Of a DNA stretch of 64,000 nt, positions 1-8,685 are shown piece after piece; position 1 is the first letter of the stretch; each line of letters opens with the position of its first letter. The notes under the pieces are model-generated. The model did not search any database. It saw nothing but the letters and a program-made list of their open reading frames with translations, and had not been told where the DNA came from. Source of the stretch: Cyanobacteriota bacterium (GTDB taxonomy: Bacteria; Acidobacteriota; Vicinamibacteria; Vicinamibacterales; UBA2999); assembly GCA_019752015.1 (NCBI GenBank), contig JAIEMQ010000023.1:22940-86939 (forward strand), in the 5' to 3' direction. The translations under genes were made by a program, and so were the position numbers.

Positions 1-1032
1 GAATCCCGCGTTCGAGTACGCCTGGAAGTGCGTCAGGGCGGGAAACACAATCGCCTGCGACGGCACGCCGCGCCCCGACAGGAACTTCGCGGCCTCGATC
101 GCGCCCGCCGCGCCTTGCGTCAGTTCATCCTTCTCTGCCGGCAGGAACAACACCGCCGTCGTCGGCCGGATTTGATCGAGCGTCTGCCCTGGACGCACGT
201 CACGATTGCGCTGTGTCGACCACTGGTCGACCTTGCTGCGGAACGAGAAGCCGCCATCGACCTCGGCGCCCTGTCCTTCGCGCACTCGCTTGATCGCATC
301 CTGCAGCAAATTCGCGCCCATCTGCACCGGCGCGCGTGGCGCCGGGCGCGGTGTGGCGACTTGCGAGACTACCGCTTTCACGCGCGCATCGACTGCTGCC
401 ACCACGATCACCACTGATCCGCCATTGCTCGATCCCCAGATGCCGATCTTGTCTGGGTCGACGCCGGGCTCGCCTTGCAGGAACGAGATCGCTGCTCGGA
501 AGTCGGCGACCTCGTGCGCGTTGTTGAGGTTCGTGCGCTTGAGCAGGATGCGCATTTCCTTTTCGGTGACCGCGTTCGCGTCCGTCGTCGTGTCGGGCTC
601 CAGCAATCGAATGTCGTCCGATCCGCTGCTGCTGAATCCGTAGCTTTGATAATCGATCGCCATTGCGACGAGACCGCGCTCGGCAAATCGCGCCGCGAAC
701 TTCTCGATGCCGATCGACAAGGCGTTGATGCCGTGACCCACGACGACCGCAGGCAGTTTGCCGGTGGTGGTGAAGCCTTTCGGCAGGAACAGCTTTCCGT
801 ACAGCGCGGTGCCGCCGTCGACGTAAAAGGTCACCTGCCGCGTCCGCACTCCTTCCGGCAACTGGTAGTCCCAGTCGCGCGGCTGCGTGCCGCCTTCGCG
901 CTTCTGATCGGGATCGGTCGTCTGTTTCTCGAGCGCGGCCTTGTGCTTCTCGATGATGCCGGTGTCGATTTGCGCCAGCGCCGCTGCCGGCGCGCAGAGG
1001 ACGAATCCAAGGATGGCGAAGTGCCGTGTCAT
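1..1032 (-). CDS. Secreted alpha/beta hydrolase, dienelactone-hydrolase-like (3' end outside window)
   Basis: Reads from an ATG at 1032 to the left edge, so the C-terminus is missing; about 344 residues are visible. The first 20 residues form a signal peptide ending Ala-Leu-Ala-Gln. An oxyanion-type VGHG motif (near residue 98), the nucleophile elbow WGSSNGG (near residue 200), an acidic residue in PAEKDE and a late THF histidine fit a serine hydrolase of the dienelactone hydrolase/acetyl-xylan-esterase type, probably periplasmic. The substrate cannot be told. It is divergent from the PQQ dehydrogenase remnant, with only 26 bp between the start codons. Confidence 0.75.
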   Translation of the reverse strand, partial: MTRHFAILGFVLCAPAAALAQIDTGIIEKHKAALEKQTTDPDQKREGGTQPRDWDYQLPEGVRTRQVTFYVDGGTALYGKLFLPKGFTTTGKLPAVVVGHGINALSIGIEKFAARFAERGLVAMAIDYQSYGFSSSGSDDIRLLEPDTTTDANAVTEKEMRILLKRTNLNNAHEVADFRAAISFLQGEPGVDPDKIGIWGSSNGGSVVIVVAAVDARVKAVVSQVATPRPAPRAPVQMGANLLQDAIKRVREGQGAEVDGGFSFRSKVDQWSTQRNRDVRPGQTLDQIRPTTAVLFLPAEKDELTQGAAGAIEAAKFLSGRGVPSQAIVFPALTHFQAYSNAGF

Positions 1033-1058
1033 GGCGCGGCAGTGTATCCTACGCGGCG

Positions 1059-2889
1059 ATGAAGAAAGCCGTGGCCATCGTTTTACTCGCGCTGGCCATG
1101 AATCCGCCTTCGCCAAAGGCTTCGGCGAGACAGGCTGGGGCTACCCAGGGCGAATGGCGCTTCTACTCTGGGGACAATGCCGCAACGAAATACTCGCCGC
1201 TCGATCAGATCAACAAGTCCAACGTCGCAGCGTTGAAGATTGCCTGGCGCCGGCCGCAGGTTGATGCGAGCCTGATGAAGGGCCAATCGGTCCGCCTCCT
1301 CAACAACTTCCGCTCGACGCCGATCATGGTCGACGGTGTGCTCTACGCGTCGAACGGCGTTGGCCTCGCCGAAGCGTTCGATCCCGAAACGGGCAAGACG
1401 ATATGGGTGCAGCGGCCCGGCATCGATGGTTCCGGTAACACCGATCCGATCCGCGGCAGCGGCAACCGCGGTGTGGCGTTCTGGGGCCCTTCGACTTCGC
1501 TCAGGGCAAGCGCCGACGAGGCGCGAATCATCACATTCCGAGGCTCATCGCTCTACGCATTGAATCCGAAAACCGGCGAGCCGATCGCAACGTTCGGCAA
1601 GAACGGCGTCGTCGATCTCGCCGCTGACGTGGGTCCGCGCAGCACCGGCTATCGCTGGAATTCCGTCCCGCTGATCGCGCGCGACGTGATCGTGATGGGG
1701 TCGACGATGGTCGACCAGGATTCCGCAACGAAGATCGAAGGCGATCCCGGCGACGTGCGCGCCTATGACGTGCGCACCGGCAGACTGCGCTGGACGTTCC
1801 ACGTCATCCCGAAGGCGGATGATACCGCCGCGCTCAAAACGTGGGTCGGCGATTCATGGCAATACACCGGCGCCGGCAACGTCTGGGCGCTGATGAGCGC
1901 GGACGATGAGCTTGGGTATGTGTATCTGCCGACGACGAGCGTCACCAACGACATGTATGGCGGCGCGCGCTTGGGCGACAACTTGTACAGCTCGTCGATC
2001 GTGTGCGTCGATGCCGCGACCGGCAAGCGCGTCTGGCATTACCCCCGTGCCGCCGTCGACGGTGCCCGGGGAACGGGCCGCGGCGACGCAGCCGTTTCCA
2101 TCGAAGCCGCCGGCGTTCGATCGGCAGGGCATCACCGAAGACGATCTGATCGACTTCACTCCGGAGTTGCGCGCTGAAGCGCTGGCGATCTTCAAGCGCT
2201 ATCGCACCGGCCCGGTGTTCACGCCGCCGTCGATTGCCGGTGAAGGACCGGGCGATCTGAAAGGCACCATCGAGCTGCCGGGATCAATCGGCGGCGCCGA
2301 CTGGACGGGAGCGGCATTCGATCCCGAGACCGGCATGTTGTACGTGCCGTCGATGACCAATCCCTTTGTCGCGAATCTGGTTCCCGGCGATCCGAAGGAA
2401 ACGAATCTCCGCTATCGCGCGTCGACGCGTGAATTGATCCAGGGTCCGCGCGGCTTACCGCTGGTGAAGCCGCCGTACGGACGGATCACGGCGCTCGATC
2501 TCAATCGCGGCGAATTGAAGTGGACGATCGCGAACGGCGATGGCCCGCGTTTTCATCCCGAGCTGAAGGCGCTGAATCTTCCGCCGCTCGGCCAGTCGGT
2601 GCGCGCCGCGCCGCTCGTCACGAAGACGCTGCTGTTCGTGACCGAAGGCGATCAGATCAACGTGCGCACGCCGCCGAACGGCGGCGGCAGGAAGATCCGC
2701 GCCTACGACAAGGCGACCGGCCAGGTCCTCTGGGAGACCGCGCTCGAGGCGGGCAGCACCGGCACGCTCATGACGTATCTCCACAGAGGTAAGCAGTACC
2801 TCGTCGTTGCAATCGGTGGAGTGCAGCACCCGGCCGAGTTTGTCGCCTTCAGCCTGCCGTCCTTCGACTCCCGCTCAGGACGGCCCTGA
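1059..2889 (+). pseudogene. PQQ-dependent dehydrogenase, broken by an internal deletion with frameshift
   Basis: The N-terminal part (from ATG 1059, signal peptide then WRFYSGDN and PLDQIN) and the C-terminal part (DLIDFTPELRAEAL to 2889) are two frames of one membrane-type quinoprotein (glucose-dehydrogenase-like) beta-propeller. Against the intact paralogue at 10395-12545, about 57 codons are missing between WHY and PVPPSTVPGER, at about 2041. The lost stretch includes the HHxxWxxD segment; the matching Asp of E. coli Gcd is the catalytic base. The product is therefore very probably inactive. Palindromic repeats are read in frame at 1107-1136 (signal region) and 1487-1507, and another one supplies the last residues and stop at 2861-2902. 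Confidence 0.8.
1487..1507. repeat. Interspersed palindromic repeat, CTTCGAC/CTCAGG family (copy 1)
   Basis: CCCTTCGAC followed by CTCAGGGC, read in frame inside the first PQQ dehydrogenase as Pro-Ser-Thr-Ser-Leu-Arg-Ala. The intact paralogue has unrelated residues there. The same words recur at 2861 and 3235. Confidence 0.65.
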
Positions 2890-2902
2890 GCCTGGTCGAA
2901 GG
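2861..2902. repeat. Interspersed palindromic repeat, CTTCGAC/CTCAGG family (copy 2, complete)
   Basis: The most complete copy: CCTTCGAC (2861-2868) pairs with GTCGAAGG (2895-2902), and CTCAGG (2874-2879) with CCTGAG (2885-2890). It spans the end of the PQQ remnant and encodes its final residues and stop codon. Confidence 0.75.
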
Positions 2903-2998
2903 GCCGTAACCGCTCGATCTGTCTCCTGCAGGCTGCATTCCTGCCGCGAAATCGCTGGTCTGTTTCTTGCCTTGTCGATGGGTGGAGGCAAGACGACA

Positions 2999-3610
2999 AT
3001 GCGTACGGCAGCCGTGAGTGTGTTTCTGCTGGCGTTGATGGCCGGCACGTCGGAGGCGCAGGGCAACGGGCGCTACGGCCGCAACCAGGGCATTCCGCCG
3101 GGACAGATGCCGCGCGCCGGCATGTGCCGCGTCTGGTACGACAACCTGCCGGCGGGACGGCAGCCGCGCGAGACGCGCTGCGACCAGGCCGAGCGGATCG
3201 CGTCGCGCGATCGCAACGCGCGCGTGATCTACGGCCCTTCGACAGGCTCAGGGCCGTCCCGAGCATGGTCGAGGGACGGCGACGACTACTACGGATCGCG
3301 CAACAATGTTCAGCGCTATCGCGATCGTAACAACAGCAACATCTATCGCGACGATCGCTACGGCAACAACACCAATCGCGGTAACGGATACACCACCGTG
3401 CCGTACGACAACGGCTATCGCGACGGCCTCGAGAAAGGCCGCGAGGATGCGGGCGACCGCGACTCGTACGACCCCGTGCGACACAGCCGGTATCGCAGCG
3501 CCGATCGCGGCTACAACAGCCGCTACGGCACGAAGGAGTCGTACAAGCTCGCCTATCGAGATGGCTTCGAGGCCGGCTACGCGCAGGCCTATCGCGGTCG
3601 CCGCTACTGA
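2999..3610 (+). CDS. Secreted Tyr/Arg/Asn-rich hypothetical protein
   Basis: 203 residues. The ATG at 2999 follows a GGTGGAGG ribosome-binding site and starts a signal peptide ending Thr-Ser-Glu-Ala-Gln. After it comes a Gly/Pro motif (GIPPGQMPRAGMCRVWYD) with conserved Cys and Trp that I associate with small secreted proteins of Acidobacteria and Myxobacteria. Low-complexity Arg/Tyr/Asn/Asp repeats follow, then YRDGFEAGYAQAY. A palindromic repeat (3235-3275) is translated in frame around residues 79-93. Function unknown; an exported or surface protein is all that can be said. Confidence 0.7.
   Translation: MRTAAVSVFLLALMAGTSEAQGNGRYGRNQGIPPGQMPRAGMCRVWYDNLPAGRQPRETRCDQAERIASRDRNARVIYGPSTGSGPSRAWSRDGDDYYGSRNNVQRYRDRNNSNIYRDDRYGNNTNRGNGYTTVPYDNGYRDGLEKGREDAGDRDSYDPVRHSRYRSADRGYNSRYGTKESYKLAYRDGFEAGYAQAYRGRRY
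3235..3275. repeat. Interspersed palindromic repeat, CTTCGAC/CTCAGG family (copy 3)
   Basis: CCCTTCGAC, CTCAGGG, CCCGAG and GGTCGAGGG in the same order and symmetry as at 2861-2902. It is inside the preceding secreted-protein gene and translated as Gly-Pro-Ser-Thr-Gly-Ser-Gly-Pro-Ser. Confidence 0.7.
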
Positions 3611-3637
3611 TCGGCCAGAGCCTGTCTCGCCGTAGCG

Positions 3638-4390
3638 CTATGGCGCGTAGGCGGATGCGAGGGCGGCAAACGCCGCCTTCCACAGCGCCCGGTATTTTTC
3701 GATCGCTTCAGGACCGGGAAGATTCTGCGTCGATGCCACGATCGACGTCTTCCCGGGTCCTTTCGGGTACAAGTTGAACTGCACGGTGACGTCGTCCCAC
3801 TTGTATCGATAGCGGGCCTCACCGTTCGGCTTCATCACGAAGCCTTTCGACTTCGGATTCTTGAGCCCCGTTTCGAGCGCCTTGACGAAACCGGCGTCCG
3901 CGCCGCCGCTCCACGCCTTGCGCTGCTTCGCATCGCTCAGCGATTTCACCAGCGCCGGCACTTTCGCGGCGATCACCTTCGACACCGACACTTCGAACGA
4001 GCCGTCGCACTTCTGGTTCATCACGCGCTTGCCGCGCGCGCGCTCGTAGGCAACGACAATGCCCTGGCAGTACCAGCCGGGCACTTGGTACTTCTCGTAG
4101 AGATGTTCGGTGAGCGCGGTGTGGCCTTTGTCGACGCCGCCGAAGCGATCCATCACGTCAAACCAGTGCGCGAGATCGTGGCCGGTCTTTTCGATGGTCT
4201 TCGCGTCAGAGAGACCGCCCTTCGCCTGCGCGACCGCCGGGATCTTCGCTCGTAGAGGCGGGTCTTCAGACCCGCCCTTGGCCGGTTGATTCAGCTCGCG
4301 AAGGATGTGACGGCGGGCGGTCGTATATCGCTCACCGGTCTTCGCGGCGCGGGCACGGATGGTTTGCTTGAGAGCTCTGGCTCGAGTCAT
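3638..4390 (-). CDS. DUF4287-like protein
   Basis: 250 residues from the ATG at 4390, preceded by AGAAGGA; a GTG at 4411 is in frame but has no such site. The core (HWFDVMDRFG, VDKGHTALTEHLYEKY, VPGWYCQGI, YERARGKR) matches the DUF4287-type proteins found beside SRPBCC/AHSA1 proteins. The C-terminal part (RYRYKWDDVTVQFNLYPKGPGKTSI) resembles the end of an AHSA1/START-like fold. Function unknown, probably cytoplasmic. A perfect 9-bp palindrome (4257-4276) is translated in frame between the N-terminal helix and the core. Confidence 0.7.
   Translation of the reverse strand: MTRARALKQTIRARAAKTGERYTTARRHILRELNQPAKGGSEDPPLRAKIPAVAQAKGGLSDAKTIEKTGHDLAHWFDVMDRFGGVDKGHTALTEHLYEKYQVPGWYCQGIVVAYERARGKRVMNQKCDGSFEVSVSKVIAAKVPALVKSLSDAKQRKAWSGGADAGFVKALETGLKNPKSKGFVMKPNGEARYRYKWDDVTVQFNLYPKGPGKTSIVASTQNLPGPEAIEKYRALWKAAFAALASAYAP
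4257..4276. repeat. Palindromic repeat with 9-bp arms inside a coding region
   Basis: GGCGGGTCT and AGACCCGCC separated by two bases. It is read in frame as Gly-Gly-Ser-Glu-Asp-Pro-Pro in the DUF4287-like gene. The form is typical of REP-like dispersed elements in Acidobacteria; only one copy is seen here. Confidence 0.6.
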
Positions 4391-4635
4391 GACGGATCCT
4401 TCTCTGGCCACACGACCCCCAGCCCCCGCCTGCTGGTCACGTGACCGGAAAGACCCACGTTAAGAAAGCCCGGGGATGTGAACCCCTTTGCCCCGATGAA
4501 CAGCCCCGCGGAGGAGGGCCAGGTCGAGGTGTGGCGCCAGGCCAGCGCCAGCCACAAATTAGACACAGATCAGGCGCGGATTTCAAGATGTCGATCTTTA
4601 GTCCCTCCGTTCGACGTGTGGGCAGGAGGCCGAAA

Positions 4636-5022
4636 ATGACAGGAAAAACTCAATATCGGACGGGAATCGTGCTGACGGCGCTGCCGGTCATGTTCCTGAT
4701 CTTCGACAGCGTCATCAAGTTTTCGGGAATGCCGATTGTCAGTCAGTCGATGACGGAGCTGGGCTATCCGGTGGATGCCGCGCTCACGATCGGGCTGATC
4801 GAAATCGTGTGTCTCGCGCTCTACGTCGTGCCGCGGACGTCGGTGCTTGGGGCGGTGCTCCTCACCGGCTATCTCGGCGGCGCGATCGCGACGCACGTGC
4901 GCGTCGGCAATCCGCTCTTCTCGCACGTGCTGTTTCCGACCTACATCGCGGCGCTGCTGTGGGCGGGATTGTTTCTGCGCGAACAGCGGCTGCGCGTGCT
5001 GCTACCGCTGCGCGCGGCGTAG
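4636..5022 (+). CDS. DoxX-like integral membrane protein
   Basis: 128 residues from the ATG at 4636, chosen because GGCAGGAGG lies directly upstream; the open frame begins earlier without a good site. Four hydrophobic segments, a conserved Lys-Phe-Ser-Gly after the first helix, and the GYLGGAIATHVR motif in helix three are typical of the DoxX-like (DUF4870/DoxX_2) membrane family. Its role in the family is poorly defined. It is convergent with the TonB-type gene, 2 bp apart. Confidence 0.8.
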   Translation: MTGKTQYRTGIVLTALPVMFLIFDSVIKFSGMPIVSQSMTELGYPVDAALTIGLIEIVCLALYVVPRTSVLGAVLLTGYLGGAIATHVRVGNPLFSHVLFPTYIAALLWAGLFLREQRLRVLLPLRAA

Positions 5023-5024
5023 AG

Positions 5025-5798
5025 TCAACGAACGTTGAACATCAACTCGATCGTCACGACGACGGGGACCGGTTTGCCGTTGAGACGTCCGGGACGGAAG
5101 CGCCAGCGCCGCGCGGCGGCGAGCGCTTCCTGATCGAGGCCGAAGCGGCGATCGAGCGAGCGGATGATGCGCGCGTCGCCGACGGTGCCGTCGGGGAGGA
5201 CGATGCATTCGACCATGGCAACGCCCTGGATGCGGGCCTGCATTGCCTCCACGGTGTACTTCGGCGCGACGCGCTCGATCAGTGTCGGCATCGTGACGCC
5301 GGGGCCATACGGCGTGGTGCCGTCACCGAAGCCGGGGCCGCGTCTGGTCCCGAGACCGCCGGGCTCGTCGCCGGGGCCTGTCCCGACGTTCGCGTCTCCG
5401 GGTCCAGCCGACGTGCCGTGGGTCTCGATCGCTCCGGGGATCATCTGCATTGCGTCACCGATCGGCTTGACCGGCAGCGCGGTGATCTCGTCGGGCGGCT
5501 CGATCATCGAAGTCGTCGACTGCGATGGCGGCGCCGTTGCGGATGACTGGTCCCGGCCGACCGCTCGCACACGCCGCGGCGGTGTGATTGCCTTCTCGCC
5601 GCCGCCGTCGCGTCCACCACCGTTGGCATCGTCGTGTGGCACCCAAATCAGCGTGCTTGGAATGAGCGCGGTCGCGCGCGTCGCAGCGTCCTGGACAGGA
5701 GACATCCGAAAGACCGCGAGGAGCGCGCACAACACCGCAACATGTAGTGCGGCGGACGCCGTCACGCCCACGCTGCGCTCACTCGTGTGCATCGCCAT
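5025..5798 (-). CDS. TonB-family protein (C-terminal TonB domain)
   Basis: About 257 residues. One N-terminal membrane helix (AALHVAVLCALLAVF) is followed by a Gly/Pro-rich linker (about residues 70-170) and a C-terminal TonB domain (PKYTVEAMQARIQGVAMVE, LPDGTVGDARIIRSLD, AAARRWRFRPGRLNGKPV). It spans the periplasm and would pass proton-motive energy to outer-membrane receptors, or be one of the many TonB-like proteins of unclear partner in this phylum. The start is uncertain: ATG 5798, ATG 5792 and a GTG at 5816 are all possible. No ExbBD genes lie nearby. Confidence 0.8.
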   Translation of the reverse strand: MAMHTSERSVGVTASAALHVAVLCALLAVFRMSPVQDAATRATALIPSTLIWVPHDDANGGGRDGGGEKAITPPRRVRAVGRDQSSATAPPSQSTTSMIEPPDEITALPVKPIGDAMQMIPGAIETHGTSAGPGDANVGTGPGDEPGGLGTRRGPGFGDGTTPYGPGVTMPTLIERVAPKYTVEAMQARIQGVAMVECIVLPDGTVGDARIIRSLDRRFGLDQEALAAARRWRFRPGRLNGKPVPVVVTIELMFNVR

Positions 5799-5837
5799 GG
5801 TCTTTGGACACCGCACGGGTGAAATTGGTCTTCGTGT

Positions 5838-6374
5838 TCAAACAACCAGTCGTTGAACGCGACCTGTGAGATTCACGTCTCCGATCGACACGTACAGCTC
5901 TCTGTCAGTGATCGACGCGCCGAACGCCATGCGTCGATCCAGGCGAGAGACGAGCTCCGCGATCAGCGTGCGATCGATAGCGTAAATCTCCAGCGCATCA
6001 GCACGATGGATGCTGGCGGACGCGAGTCCCTTTAGCCACTGCGCATATTCCTTGTGGCAGTACACCGCCACACGCTCGGCCGCTTTCGACGCCTTGTGCA
6101 GCCGCGCCGAGTCGGGCGTGCCGATGTCGATCCAAGTGACGATTTTTCCCGTGAGGTCGCGGACGGAGATCATCGGCTCTTCCGGCTCGGACACGCCGCG
6201 TGAGAAATCGATGCCGTCGCGAAATTCCAGCAAATACGCGAGTACGCGCCCGATCAGGTATTCGTCGGACTCGGACGGATGCTGTGCCGCTCTGATCGAG
6301 ACGGTCTCGTAGACGCCGCGATCGTTGTCGGACAAATCGACGTCAAAGTTGTAGATTGTTGCGGTGAGCGCCAT
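5838..6374 (-). CDS. yaeQ: YaeQ family protein
   Basis: 178 residues beginning MALTATIYNFD, the usual YaeQ start. The AQHPSESDEYLIGRVLAYLLEF motif, the SEPEEPMISVRDLTGKI segment and the IDIGTPDSARLHKASKAA region cover the family's full length (about 180 residues). YaeQ has a PD-(D/E)xK nuclease-like fold, but its role is not settled. Its start codon overlaps, on the opposite strand, the ATG of the hydrolase remnant at 6373 within one CATG. Confidence 0.88.
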   Translation of the reverse strand: MALTATIYNFDVDLSDNDRGVYETVSIRAAQHPSESDEYLIGRVLAYLLEFRDGIDFSRGVSEPEEPMISVRDLTGKIVTWIDIGTPDSARLHKASKAAERVAVYCHKEYAQWLKGLASASIHRADALEIYAIDRTLIAELVSRLDRRMAFGASITDRELYVSIGDVNLTGRVQRLVV

Positions 6375-6974
6375 GAAGACATCTAGTTTACGTGTTGCAG
6401 CCGTCGTCCTGGCCGCGGTCTCGGTCGGCTGCTCGATCATCTGAAGAGCCCGCGGGCGCACATCGTCGGCTATTCGCTTGGCGCGATGATCGCCGGACGC
6501 ATCATCGTCACCGATCCCGATCGCCTGATGAGCGTCGCGTTCATCGGCGCGCATCCGCGGCGCACGCTCAACGACTACGACCGGACGTTCATCGAGGAAT
6601 CGATCAAGGAGCTGGAGAGCGACCTGCCGTTCCGATCGCTCGCCGCGGTCCTGCAAACGCCCGGCGCGCCAACACCGTCGGACGGTGAGCTTCGCAAGAT
6701 GGTGGCGCCTCTCGTCGCGGCGAATGATGTGAAGGCGCTGGCGGCGATGTGGCGGGGAGGCGCGTTCCTGCTGACCACCGACGCCGCGCTAAAGTCCGCG
6801 AAGTTGCCGATGATGGAGATCGTCGGCACGCTCGACCTCTCTGTGTCCGAGGTCGAGCCGCTGAAGAAAGCGCATCCGCAGATCAAGATGCTCGTGCTCG
6901 AAGGCGCGACGCACGGCGGCGAGCAGGGTGTGCTGCGCCGTGCTGAAACGCTGCCCGCGCAAATGATCTGTTGA
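6373..6974 (+). pseudogene. Alpha/beta hydrolase remnant with internal deletion
   Basis: An ATG at 6373 opens a lipoprotein-like signal peptide (AAVSVGCS) that stops after 22 codons. From about 6437, in another frame, sequence continues as the middle of a hydrolase: HIVGYSLGAMIAG (nucleophile elbow GYSLG), IGAHPRR, MEIVGTLD and GATHGGEQGV (likely catalytic His). The stretch between signal peptide and elbow, about 100 residues in typical members, is gone, and the join shifts frame. The 3' end runs into the 8-bp repeat block at 6965-7064, so the C-terminus may also be cut. Confidence 0.7.
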
Positions 6975-7064
6975 TCTTGTGACCTGATGATCTCTTGATC
7001 AGATCAACAGATCACGAGATCAACAGATCAACAGATCAACAGATCAACAGATCAACAGATCAAC
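6965..7064. repeat. 8-bp tandem repeat (AGATCAAC)n with inverted arm
   Basis: Eight units of AGATCAAC fill 7001-7064, the second one altered to AGATCACG. The preceding 6965-7000 carries the same words inverted (GATCTGTTGATCT), so the block can fold back. It lies between two convergent, truncated genes and marks both of their ends. Confidence 0.85.
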
Positions 7065-7068
7065 AGAT

Positions 7069-7638
7069 TCAAAACCTCCCGTCGCCGCCCTTGAATCGCA
7101 GCGTCTGCAGCGGCACCTGGATTTCGACGACGTAGCCGTCGCTGGTGGTTTTTGCGACGCTGTACCAGACGACGTCCGCATCGAACTGTTCGCCGGATGC
7201 CGACGTATTGATCGCGTCCATCTGGCTGCCGCTCGGATTCGAGAACAGGTGATACGCCGACTGGCCGGTCCCGGCCGAATCGAGGCTCATCGCGATCCAG
7301 TCGTCATTGAACGAGCTGTCGCGGCGGCTGACGTTGGTACGGATCTTCGCCGGTTCGTTGTCGAAGCAATGAAACGCGAAGTAGACGTTGCGACCGTCGT
7401 AGGCAACCCGCACTTCCGTCCGGTAGGCCTCGGGCATCCGGTCGCCGCGATTCGGGCTGTAGGACGCCCATTGATCCAGCGTCATCGGCAGCGGCGCAAT
7501 CTTCCACGCCTCGTCGTCCAGGATGCCGTCGATTTTCGGCGCCGCGCTGACGCGGGAGACGGGAATATCGGCGGCGGGCTGCGCCCACGCCGGTGCGGTT
7601 AGCGACAGCAGGAAAGCGACGGTCGCGAATGTTCTCAT
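7069..7638 (-). pseudogene. Truncated CBM9-like/DUF5916-type outer-membrane protein
   Basis: 189 residues: a signal peptide ending PAWAQ, then AAPKIDGILDDEAWKIAPL, AYDGRNVYFAFHCFD, FNDDWIAMSLDSAGTGQSAYHLF and EIQVPLQTLRFKGGD. This is the N-terminal carbohydrate-binding-like (CBM9/DOMON) domain that begins the 700-900-residue DUF5916 outer-membrane proteins of Acidobacteria. The reading frame stops just where the beta-barrel part should follow, next to the 8-bp repeat block, so it looks 3'-truncated. Its ATG shares one base with the stop of the upstream gene. Confidence 0.65.
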
Positions 7639-8117
7639 CACTGTTTCAAGGGCCCGAGCGGGCTCGGGTCGCACTTGCTCTCGAGCGTATAGACACCGCC
7701 GGCGATCTTCCAGCCCTCGCCGGTCTTGATCAGATCGAACTGATCGATGCCGCAGTGACTGAGCTTGCCGTCGATCCAGAAGTCGTAGGGCGCCCGGACC
7801 GACGCAATCAGGCCGCTGATACGGACTTCGGGATTCCAGATGCGCTCCTGCATCTTCTGTTTCGACGCTTTCAGGTCGGCGAAATATTCCTCGTTGGAAA
7901 AAGCGCGCACGTCGGGCGTGCCGTCGCGCATGCGCATCGCGTGGAAGCGGCCCTGCTCCTGCAGCACGGCGCGCGCGCCCTCGATGTCCTTCGCGGTCAT
8001 GGTGTCGAAAAACATTTGCACAGTCTTCAACACCGCGTCCTGCTCGGTATTGGAAGATTGCGCTGCTGCCATTCCGGTCATCAACATCACAGCGGACACG
8101 ATCGCGATGGTGCGCAT
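7638..8117 (-). CDS. Secreted NTF2-like (SnoaL/DUF4440-type) protein
   Basis: 159 residues with a signal peptide (SAVMLMTGMAAAQ). The helix EQDAVLKTVQMFFDTMTAKDIEGARAVL, the middle strand VRISGLIASVRAPYDFWIDGKLSHCGIDQFDLIK and the ending GEGWKIAGGVYTLE are the standard cone fold of lumazine-binding-like/SnoaL-like proteins. Likely periplasmic, ligand unknown. Stop and next start overlap by one base, so it is co-transcribed with the truncated gene downstream. Confidence 0.75.
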   Translation of the reverse strand: MRTIAIVSAVMLMTGMAAAQSSNTEQDAVLKTVQMFFDTMTAKDIEGARAVLQEQGRFHAMRMRDGTPDVRAFSNEEYFADLKASKQKMQERIWNPEVRISGLIASVRAPYDFWIDGKLSHCGIDQFDLIKTGEGWKIAGGVYTLESKCDPSPLGPLKQ

Positions 8118-8154
8118 CGGCGGAGCATAGCGCATACTTGAAGACAGGTCGTTC

Positions 8155-8685
8155 GTGCCCAAGCTCCTCCCGCCACTGCGTGATCGCATCAAGCCTGGAG
8201 TCCGCATCCTCTTCGTCGGCATCAATCCCGGCATTCGCTCCTCGCTGACCGGCCATCACTTCGCCGGCTTCTCGAATCGTTTCTGGAACCTGCTGTTCGA
8301 ATCAGGCCTCGTTCCCGAACGCATCACGTATCAAGACGACGACCGGCTGCCGGAGTTTGGCTACGGGATCACGAACATCGTGCCGCGGCCGACGCCGGGC
8401 ATCGATACGATCGCGAAGCACGAATATCCCGCCGGCCGCTTGCGGCTGCGGCGCAAGATCCTCCGCTACAAACCGGTGATTGTCGCGATGGTTGGCGTGA
8501 CCGTGTATCGCGCGATGTTTCCGGAGCGCAAAGGCGCAGTCACGCTGGGGCCGCAACCGGAGCGGATCGGCACCACGGAAGTGTTCGTGCTGCCGAATCC
8601 CAGCGGCCGTAATGCGAACTTCAGTTATGCGGAGATGCTCGCCGCATTCCGCAAACTGAAGCGACGGGCTACTTCCCGCTCGTGA
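8155..8685 (+). CDS. mug: G/U mismatch-specific uracil-DNA glycosylase (Mug type)
   Basis: 176 residues from a GTG start. Motif A GINPGIRSS and motif B NPSGRN are the two active-site signatures of the Mug/TDG family; FSNRFWNLL and GYGITNIVPRPTPG are also family-typical. Mug enzymes carry Asn in motif A and remove uracil or ethenocytosine opposite guanine. The length matches E. coli Mug (168). The 3' end overlaps the convergent PEGA gene by 17 bp. Confidence 0.9.
   Translation: MPKLLPPLRDRIKPGVRILFVGINPGIRSSLTGHHFAGFSNRFWNLLFESGLVPERITYQDDDRLPEFGYGITNIVPRPTPGIDTIAKHEYPAGRLRLRRKILRYKPVIVAMVGVTVYRAMFPERKGAVTLGPQPERIGTTEVFVLPNPSGRNANFSYAEMLAAFRKLKRRATSRS

Noticed and set aside
7001..7064. Possible CRISPR-like array
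   Set aside because: The units are contiguous 8-mers without spacers, and no cas genes are near; it is a microsatellite.
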